A DNA stretch of 64,000 nucleotides from Heterotrichella gracilis (lineage: Eukaryota; Sar; Xanthophyceae; Tribonematales; Xanthonemataceae). Of the stretch, positions 33,472 to 43,000 are shown in pieces. The stretch lies in the NCBI GenBank assembly GCA_032358255.1, contig JAULBX010014870.1:1-64000 (forward strand), read 5' to 3'. Each line of letters starts with the position of its first letter. Positions within the stretch are counted from its first letter, which is position 1. The notes below the pieces were generated by a model. The model saw only the letters and a list, made by a program, of their open reading frames with translations, did not search any database and was not told the origin of the DNA. The translations under genes were made by a program, and so were the position numbers.

Positions 33472-36365
33472 ATGCAAGATGGCCAGGAGGCAAGTGGGCA
33501 GGAAGCCTCAAGGGCACCCAAAAGGAGGTGTCAGTTCTACCTGGAACACAAGAAAAGGACGTGCAAGTTTGAGGCAGGGCAGGGCACCGACTACTGTGGT
33601 AACCACCTCTTCCTGGCTACAAACACGGGGATCAAGCGCGTTCCTTGTCCAATAGACCCCAAACAGTGCGTTCCACATCCATGCACACTGTATCACAACA
33701 ACCGTAATGCCTGATTGTGCTTATTCTTGACAAGTTGAGCACTGCAGCACTTGCCAGTCAGTCTGCACCATACCTGCTGACAAGAATCCTCCTTCTGGTG
33801 CAGCCTTGTCATTGCCAGCGACCTAGACGAGCATATGACCAAGTGCCCAACTTTGTTGAGAGATAGGTCCAAACAGGTGAGGAATCTCCCTTGCATTGCC
33901 GTGTTCTTCATGAACGAATGAAACACAAAGTTTCTTCCACGCAGGTTGCCTAACGTAGCCCGCTTCATACACATCTGCCCACTGCTGCAGGAACAGTCAT
34001 TCTGTACAATAGATGTGAACGCTGGGCCCGGTCCAGCTGTTGATTTGGCAAGCATGTCCAACACTCCTGCTGCTGATCGACCTGCCGGCATTGGAGCTGT
34101 TCGCGTGGCTTTTGCTCAGCAACTAGGGGAGGATGGGCTGAATAGGCTGATTACCCGGGTTTCCAAGGCATATGAGGAGGTGGGGCGCATGTTCAGCTTT
34201 GCTGTGCATGACTGACCTACCAATGCATTTGCGGGACACGCACATACAATGTGCTTGAGCACTGGCAATATTTGCTCAAGCTCAACAAGCAGCCTAGTCG
34301 CACATGGAAACTGTTTGTGTTCAGTGTATTTATTGCCGTTCCCCTGATACGATCATACCGTGTACCTACAGGTGTGCACTGACACTGAGAGCATGCGAGA
34401 GATAATGCCTGAGGAGTGCAAACCTCACATGAAGGTTGACGGCTTGAAGCCCTTTCAAGAGAAGCACGCTGTGCAGCAGGCCTCGATATTGGGCAACATG
34501 CAGCTGAGCGGCCTCCTGCAGGTGAGGGCTGCAATTCAAAAGGTTGGGGCGCTCCAGCCCTCTACAGGTGCACTGCGCCTGAAACCATGCTTTGGGTGAC
34601 CTGCAACCACCACATTTGCGACAGCGGGCCTGCATTATGCTGTTTCATGAGTCAGTATTCATTGTATTCAGTATCTGCGAGGTACAGAATTGCATTTTCC
34701 ATGCATATACTCTCTGCACCATCCCCGCTGAGTGGGCATTCCCCCCCACCCCCTTGCAGGACGCCGAGCGGCGGGTGTACATCGAGTTTGGGGCCGGGAA
34801 GGCATTCCTGTCCAGCATGCTGTCGTACAGCTTCAACGCCCAAGAACTGGTAGTGGTGGACCAAAAGGGTTTCCGTAACAAGGCGGATCGCGCACTGCGC
34901 CACATCAAGCTGCTGCAGCGCATTGTTGCAGACATCAAGGACTTTGACCCAAGTGGGCTGGACTGCCTGCAAGCCTTGGCGCGCCCCTGGGTGGCGATCG
35001 GCAAGCACCTGTGCGGCGCTGCTACGGACTTCACGCTGCGGTGCTGTGTCACATTCCAGTCCCCCAAAGGTTGGTCCATGCGGCATGTGCATGGGGCATC
35101 CAATGGCATCGCCATCATGCTGCACCCCTTGCCGCTGTCGAACCATGCCTAGCATTTGAGCGGCGTTCTGGCTACACCTCTGCACAGAGATGTATGAGGC
35201 TTCTTTGGACCCTGCGCAGGCATGGTGGACAATGGTCATGCTGGTGATGCTGGTGCGGGTGCCGGTGGGGGTGCGAATGCGGGTACGAGTACAGTTGCAG
35301 GTGCTGGCCTTCAGGGCCTGGCTGTTGCCACCTGCTGCCACCACCGCTGCACCTGGCAGCACTACGTGGGCAAGCGGATGTTCAAGCAGCTGGGATTCAG
35401 CCCCGAGGAATTCGAGCTGGTCAGCTGGATGACAGGTATTGACCTCGCGGGGCAGCAACAGTGCACATGGGATTTATGGGCAGGCTTAAAACTATCCATT
35501 GCTAGTGGTTCAGGAAAAATTGTGCCGCCTGCATACGGTGTTTGCACTGTATTTCTTCTATTAAATTATCTATCAAGTTATTGCATGTCAGCCTTAATGC
35601 CGGAGCCCCTGATTCTCTAGGTATCATGCATGATTCATGCACCATGATGCTGTGAGTTTGGGGCGGTGTCTCTGGCTTGTGTAGTTCTTTTATCAACATG
35701 CCTTGCATGGGGCACATGATTGCATTTTCTGGCATGCCACCTAGCCACCGTGTGTGTCTTCAGGGTGGGCGCTGTGTGGGCATGGCACACCGGCAGGGCA
35801 GCAGGAGGAGGGTGGGGAGGACATCGATGGCGATGACGCTGGTGACGCATGCACAAGGTGCCGCAACGATGCTTCTCACAGCACTCGCCATGCACAGCAG
35901 AATGGAGCACCGGAGAACATCACAGGAGGAGTGGAGTACACAGCGCAGAGTTGTATTGACCACAGCACGCCTCTAAATGAGGCAGCAGACAGTGAGGCAA
36001 ACGCATCGCATAGCCAGGACGCTTCCCAGCCAAATGATGATGCACCAGAGAGCGCTTGTGGCCCAGCCAGTATCACACGTGCAGTGGGTGTGGATGGGCA
36101 TAGCGGGCTGGCGTGCAGTGGGGCTGGGGTCTCCACTGATGCTGCGGCTGGCTGTGCGCAGGCGCCACAGGTGCCCCATCCCTCTGTGTGGATACCCAGG
36201 CAGCGCCGCATCCAGATAGGGCAGCAGTGCAAGTGGCTGATCGACTACGGGCGCCTGCGGTGGCTCCAGGAGCAGCAGTTTGACAGCCAGCTGACCATGT
36301 ATGTTTCACCCCTGGTGACGGGGGAGAACCGCCTGCTGCTGGCCACACCCAAGGGCAGCAGCTGA
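33472..36365 (+). CDS. TRM13: tRNA 2'-O-methyltransferase TRM13
   Basis: Seven exons (33472-33665, 33819-33876, 33991-34179, 34372-34521, 34760-35069, 35220-35435, 35764-36365) give 572 residues in phase. TRM13 methylates the 2'-OH of position 4 in the acceptor stem of some tRNAs. The N-terminal CCCH zinc finger is visible as RRCQFYLEHKKRTCKFEAGQ followed by DYCGNH, and a second small-finger segment, HDLDEHMTKCPTL, follows. The methyltransferase core has the SAM-binding EFGAGKAFLSSML and VVVDQKGFRNKADR, then WVAIGKHLCGAATDFTLRCC and CTWQHYVGKRMFKQLGFS. The C-terminal motif RRIQIGQQCKWLIDYGRLRW, then ENRLLLATP, closes the protein. Two low-complexity inserts are odd: a Gly/Ala/Asn run at the start of exon 6, and about 130 acidic and Ser/Ala-rich residues in exon 7 between GWALCGHGT and the C-terminal motif. 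Confidence 0.93.
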
Positions 36366-37050
36366 GGCATCGCACATCAGCCAGCAGTCGGAAGGGTGAC
36401 GCTGGAAGCTATGGGGCACGGCTTGTTGTCCTTAGAGGGGTAGTTTCTTGACTGGCAGCAGTGCGGTGGTATCACAGTAGGCAACGTCGGCTGCCTCCAC
36501 CCGCAGCTCGATCACTGAGCCAGTGTCCTTAGCTTCTTAGCCTAATCCATGGATGTGGGGCCCTGACGGGTGGTACCACAGTAGTCTTGCAGGTTCATGG
36601 CATGTGCACTGGGCATCCGGGTCTTGGTGGTTTCGGAAACGTACCAGGCCTCTGCTGATACAATATCTTGCTGTATCTCCATGCATGTATGCGTCAGATG
36701 GTGCCCAAATTGGGCGGACACTTTTTGCCCACCAGGCCTGATTTCGTCCCTGCTGTCCAATCACATCAGACCAACTTTCTATCTGAAACCGCCTTTTAGG
36801 GGCACTTTTGGGGCCACGGGGGCGCAGGCACTGATGTAAAGTGCAGGACAAATGACGTCAACATCTAGTGGTGTGACGCGGCGCTGCATGTTTCAACTTT
36901 TGCGTGCTTGTTTGAAAAACAGAGTGCGTCTGTGTCGTGACGGTAAAGCTGCCACCGCTGGATAACTTGGCTTCAATCCCAGCGAACCCAACCACGAGAA
37001 ACGAGTGCTCTTGTTCAATCAAAGCGATATATCGAAGCTCCACACTCGAG
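36366..37050. other. Intergenic region upstream of the TIGR01589 gene
   Basis: This holds the TRM13 3' UTR and the promoter of the next gene on the same strand. No exon or repeat is recognised. Confidence 0.5.
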
Positions 37051-37935
37051 ATGGCTGTTGGTGCCGCTGAGGCCGCTGGACCCACTGGGCAGCAGTGCTT
37101 TTATACGCAGGCCAAGGACATGGGCGACTCTGCTCGCGCACAAAGCGGAGTAACCCTGCACGACGTCCAGAAGGTGGGTTTTCAAACCACTGTTGCCTGA
37201 CTTGAACGATGTTGGGTGGTGCCTGAGGCAAAACCGTGCACAAACGAGCAACTTGTCACATCTGTCCTGACCCTTGGGCTCCCACCTGCAGGTGCACCAC
37301 CTAATTGAATGCTGTTTGTTGAGGAGCTTGAGCCAGGAGCAGACAGTCGGGACGCTTGAAACATACGGGGTACAACCTGCCTTCACGAGAATAGGTATGC
37401 AAAGCCACGCAATCGCGACGAACCCTGTCAACCCGGTGCCCGTTGGCTCCCCCCGCGCGACTACCCGTCGTGGAATTTGATTGCCTGCCTTCTCCGATCC
37501 TGCGCCTGTTAACGCTTGTGGGTTCTTTTTAAACCCATATCACCTTAGGGGCCAGCTGATTGGTTTCGGTGTGCCTGTGCAGTCTGGTCCAAGCTGGAGG
37601 AGCAAAATCGGGAGTGGTTCGATGCCTACAGCCAAAGGCTTGAGACACTGGTGAGGACACTGCCCACAACCGTTTGCTTCCGTTATTGCTGTACATGGGT
37701 GAATCGCAGAACTTGTGTGTGCCCGGCCTTTGCCCTGAGCGGTGAATTGCATGGCGGGGGCCAGGCTTACGCGCATGCAGTGAAAACACTGGTGTCGAAA
37801 ACCCCACGCCGCGCAAGAACAGTTCTTGTGTGCGTCTGTGCACCGCATGATGCCCAAGCCTCTGCCTTCCCGCGGCTTACAGCGCTTGTATGTTTCTTTC
37901 AGGTAGAGCTGGAGAGGTTCACTCTTGCAGTGTGA
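37051..37935 (+). CDS. Small plant-specific TIGR01589-domain protein
   Basis: Four exons (37051-37173, 37292-37394, 37583-37650, 37903-37935) give 108 residues in phase. The last exon has only ten codons plus a stop. The region VQKVHHLIECCLLRSLSQEQ, then TLETYGVQPAFTRIVWSKLE and EQNREWFDAYSQRL, matches the plant-only domain described as TIGR01589 (VQxLIExCLxxYMxxxE...FTxxVWxKLEEENxEFFxAYxxRL). Its biochemical role is not known. The protein is soluble and has no signal or membrane segment. The first 40 residues are Ala/Gly/Gln-rich and probably unstructured. The start ATG at 37051 is the only one in frame before the domain. Confidence 0.85.
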
Positions 37936-40001
37936 GGCCTTGCTGAGCTGAGGCCAAGACTTGATCCCTATCTTCACCACTACTGTAGCAAGGCCCAGGC
38001 GCCAAAAGATGGTTTATGACTACCTAATACTCGACCGCTCGCTTGGGATGACACAAGGACCCAGCTTTGTATTCAGTTCCATTATTCAGTGGCTTGTAGA
38101 GGGCCAGTAGAGTGGCATTCCTCTGCCTGTAGCAAACTTATGGTGATCACGCCTTCTCTGCAGGCAACATAGTCGAGTGTGTCTTGAATAGCACAGTAGT
38201 ATGTGACAGGTGTCAGAGGTACAGATGCCTCTAGTGTCCCTTGTCAGGATAAACTACACAAGCAACTGCCTGAGTATCGTGATGCGCCGCAACTTGATAG
38301 GTGTTTTCTTGGCCCAGAGAAGCTGTGTACCATATGATTTGCCGAAACGCATGGTTTCTTTGTCTTAAATGGTTTGTACTGTACAGTATTGGTGATTGTG
38401 CTTTTGTTTGCCTTGGTTTCTTTGTTAAGCTTGAGAAGAAGTAGAAGAAAGAGTTGTAGACGAGCCAGTGCAAAATTGTGTGCAAGGTAGTCGTTCAGTT
38501 TGTCAAATTTTTTGTCTCTACGGTTTCTGTTGATCCAATTGGTTCGTCCAAACAGGTTGGACTTGGAAAATTACTCCTTTTTAGATGCAATAACTTGTTT
38601 GAAGTTGACTGAGAACGTATTTATGAACGGTGATGATTGGTGTTGAACGAACGTTTGCCGTATTTTTGGCCAGTATGTGTGATATGCAACTTTTTCAGAT
38701 TCTTATTTTTGGCAGCATAACAGTATTCAATCAGTTATCCAATTTCCAAGAAGGTTGCCTAAAGTGTGTTGTTTTGAGGCGCAAAGCTCAGAGGTGGACG
38801 GCAATGCCCGAAGACGCCAAGTGTGTAATGATACTATCGGAAGGAGAAATGTTGGGAGTTAAAAGGTGTGACTGTCACAGCAGGGCAACAACTACAAACA
38901 GTGTTTGCGGCGACAGCAAGTGTGGCTCTGAACCAACTCCAATCACAACTTTCAAAGTTCCAAATTGGATAGGACGAATGATTACTTGGGCACCAATATC
39001 GCTATAATAATTATGGGATATACGTAGTACATGGCAATTGAGGTGCCTTGGTGCAAGGCTCAGCCAGTGATCACCTACCTCCGCCTGTACATGTGTGCGT
39101 GGCCTTTTTTGGCAAGGTGAGTACTGCAGCGTGAAAATCTGAGTGCAATTTAACAGGGGCACTGGACTAATTGACTCCATCTGGCAGCCCCAGGGTCTGT
39201 TTTGCCACAAATTACTGTTCATCACTGCCGCAGCGGCTCTTTAGAATAGAGGTGATGATCACAACGTGAAGGATCCACACTATGCTCTATGGTTTTACAC
39301 TTGATGGGTAAAATTTCGTGCTACTGGATAGGATATTCTGCGCATGTTGGTTCATGCATGTGCGCTAGGCCTGCAGTTACTGTGCCATCATGGCGCAACC
39401 TTGGCATGGGAGTTCAACATGTGGTAAAAGGACTGTTTGTCTGGCACATCTGTAGAGTGGCTGACACCATCATTATGTGGAGATAAAGCAGCACCACAAG
39501 ATGCAGGATGCAAAGCAGACTGTGGAAACCCTAGGACCAAAACAAATAGTTGTTTGTATGCAACAAGATCATTGACAAGTCATTAGGAGAAATAATTTAT
39601 AATTAAGCTGCCATGGCATCATACCCAGTGCGCAATCCCTGATAAATAAGAACGGCAAGCATATCTGCAAAAGTCTGGATACCTCACACCCCCAGGGGCC
39701 AATGGGTAACTACGTACCACCCTCGCTCATTCAGGTCGAACTGCATCAGCAAAAGCACGATGGCAATCGGCTGCAATCTCGATTTGCTTGGTGAAAAAAC
39801 AGCAAAGTTGATAGTTGTGAGCCGCTGGCACTGGCCATATGCCCAGGCTGTGATGTTCCAGTTTCTGCCTGAAATCTAGCCAATAGGGGTTGGATCTACC
39901 CCGCCTGGTCCCCCCATACACGATGCCTGTGCGCCTAGGCATCGCGCTCTGATGCCATTGTGCGGATGTTCTATCAAAAGCTTTCTGGGCAGTGGCTGGC
40001 G
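37936..40001. other. Convergent intergenic region, 2.1 kb, no gene seen
   Basis: This lies between the TIGR01589 gene and the 3' end of the kinase-globin gene. It is AT-richer than the genes. A 125-codon open frame at 38630-39007 shows no domain similarity and no intron logic, so it is not called. No repeats were recognised. Confidence 0.5.
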
Positions 40002-43000
40002 TCATTGGCTGGCGTCAGGGACCTCTGGAAATATGTCTGCTGTGGTTGCAGCAATGGCCATCACCTCGCCTGTCAGGTTCTGCAGCAGGGCACCAGGGAC
40101 TGAGTGCCAGCACAGGACTGCATGTGCGAACGCAGCAATAGTTGTCCAAAACCCCTAGCTACAGCATGCCATGTGCTCAACCGCGTACACTTGCCAAGCT
40201 GATTGCATGTGCTTCGTGAGGTACACAGCGTTGGAAGCCATGCACTCCTCTGCCTACTGGGTATCTAAGACGTGGTGTACTGCAGGATGCACACGCACAC
40301 GCACGCGCAAGGCAATGAACAGCAGGCTGCATTCAGGATTTGCACAAAAAAAACACCGTGCACCACAAAAGCCATCCTCGCCGCCACGCCCACGCCAACC
40401 ACCACCTACCCCTGGTACATTCAGCTCCTCCAGCGAGGCCTGTAGGTGCCCCGCAACTGACCGCCAGTGGCTGCGGTTCAGGCCGCGCGTTTTGATGAGG
40501 TCGGCGTGCGCCTCAGCCAGGTCCTTGCCCTTGTACTTCTCTGGCCCGCCAAACACGTAGCTCATGAACTGGGCCTGGGTGGATGCAAGGGGGTGTAAGC
40601 AAGCGGACAGAGGGAGAGGAGGAACTACAGTGGGTGAGCTTGGTGGTGGTGGTAAGACACATGTTGGTGAGGCTACCCACATGGTGCGGGGCACTAGACC
40701 CCATGCCGTCATGAGCCCGGGATCTAGGGTTTAGAGCAAGGGGGGTAAGCAAGATGACATGGACAGGGAAGAGTCACAGGTGAATTTTGGCGGTGGTGGT
40801 TGCCTCACCTGCTTGTTCATCAGGCTGAGCATGTCCACCCCATCGAAAAAGTAGGAGATGTAGTCATCCTGGAGGCACTTTTGGTAGAACAGCTGCACCA
40901 CCGCGCTCACCGCCCCCAGGCCCCCCAGCCGGTCCACAAGCGGGGGCTCGGGCTTAGGGAACACATCAGCGGACTTGGCCACGTGGCCCATGGCCTCGTC
41001 TATCAGGTCCTGCAAGGGGTATGGAGGAATGGTACAGATGGTGCAAGGGGGGCCCTGAATCGCGCGAGACAGCTATCCTTGGGAACCAGTGGTCACAAGT
41101 GCTTGGCGCCGCATGTGCAAGGCTGGCTGCTAATCTGTCTGCATAACTGAATGGATTTCACTACCTATCAAAGGGAAGGGATAGAGGCTGCGAACACATG
41201 CCAGTAGGACAAGGTGGTGTATGAGAATGACCACAGAACACACATGATGGGAACACACAGCTGCAAGTAGCCATGCCATGACGTGAAACCAACAACCACC
41301 CCCACACGCCAAACCCCCCTTTCCCTTCCTTCCCCCATCCCTACCTGTGGCACGTTGAGTTCCTCCAATGACTGCTGCAGGTGGCCCGCCACCAGGTTCC
41401 AGTGTGTGCGGTTCAGGCCCCGCTCCTTGATCAGCTTCTCGTGCGCTGCCGCCAGGTCCTTGCCACGGTACTGCTCCGGCCCGCCAAACACATAGCTCAT
41501 GAACTGGGCCTGGGGATGAGAGGGGGGAGGGGCGGCGGGTGAGAAGGCAAGATTCACATGCTTGAGAAAAGCCACAATGGGGATTTACATTTTCTTTTCT
41601 TCTTGTGGGTGTTGACTACTTCTGGATGCCGATGCTGAAAGCTGTCAACAGACATCTGGCTGGCAACAGAGCACTAAAACTTGACGACTGAAATGCAACC
41701 CTTGTCCTACCTGCTACACGATATTCTAGTATATTTTCTGACAACATACAAACGCCATTAATGGTCGGCCACCGCCTCCCATGCCATCCCCATCTCCACG
41801 CACCTGCTTGTTCATCAGGGTGAGCATATCAATGCCCTCAAAAAAGGGCGCCAGCTCGAGATCAGCCAGCGACTTCTGATAAAACAGCTGCACCACAGAG
41901 CTAACCGCCGCAAAGCCACCCAGGCGTTCAAAGAGAGGCTGCCTCGGCGGAGGGGCCTGCAAGCAACCAGCCACCACGTCAACATGTGCAGGGAGCTTGG
42001 TAAGGGTTTGGGGTTTAAGGCCCCTACGCAGTGGTGCATGGGGAGCACAGCCACCGCGGCGTCATGTGCATGGGTGAAGAAATTGATTTGTGCATCTGGG
42101 GATCGGGTATGTGTGGGGCGGGGGGGGGGCTGGGCTATTTTGGCCAGCGCATCCGCCTAGGGGCGGCTAACATGGGTTGGTGCAGGGGGCCCACTGGCAT
42201 AGGGAGCAGCACATGCCGCTTGAATGCATGGTTTCAACCACCCCTTGCAAACGCAACACCACATGCACACGCAGTGTATAGAATGCAGCCAGCCTAAGCT
42301 GGATCATGCTCGGGTGCAGCAGCCCATTACCTGTGAGCCACTGTAGTTGCCCCCGCTAGATCCTGATGCATACTGGCTTCCAGAACGATGGTTTGTGCGT
42401 GAATCATCGTAACCACTCATGACTGAGTCCCGCCGGGGCATGCGGTCCTCGCTCCTGGCATATGAGTCCCGCGAGTAGGCATCGTCATTCCTGGGATTGG
42501 AGTCCCGCCGCGCAAATGACTCGTCATTCCTGGGATTTGAGTCCCGCCGCCCAAATGGCTCCTCGTTCCTGGGGTTTGCGTCCCGCCGCCCAAATGACTC
42601 GTCATTCCTGGGGTTTGAATGCCGTCGCCCAAAGGACTCGTCATTCCTGGGATTTGAGTCCCGCCGCCCAAATGACTCGTCATTCCTGGGGTTAGAATCC
42701 CGCCGCCCAAACGCCTCGTGATAGTTAGGGATTAATTCGGGCCGCACAAACGGCTCGTCGTTCCTGGGATTTGAGTTGCGCCGCTCAAAGGGTTCGTCAC
42801 CCCTAGGGTACTGGCCCAATGAATCCCCCGTCCTGGGGTACCCATCCCTGCCTGCTGCCTGGTCCCTGGTGCTGCACATGCCCTGCGCATCCATCTGCCC
42901 CATGCCGCCCTCCGGATATCCCCCCCTGTGGAACTGCTCCGTCCCCGTGGTCAGCGCCGACGCCATGCTGAACCCCGTCAGGCCCTGCTCCAAGCCATTG

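Noticed and set aside
38630-39007. A 125-codon open frame in the 2.1-kb spacer
   Set aside because: No family resemblance, AT-rich non-coding-like composition and no splice signals nearby.
41726-41977. A stand-alone globin gene starting near 41977
   Set aside because: The only in-frame start there is GTG, the sequence before 41956 reads as an intron ending in TTGCAG, and no upstream ATG lies in frame. A distant 5' exon is not fully excluded.
42470-42835. Regular 39-bp repeats resembling a CRISPR array
   Set aside because: The units are contiguous with no unique spacers and stay in frame within a coding exon of a eukaryotic gene, so this is a coding minisatellite.
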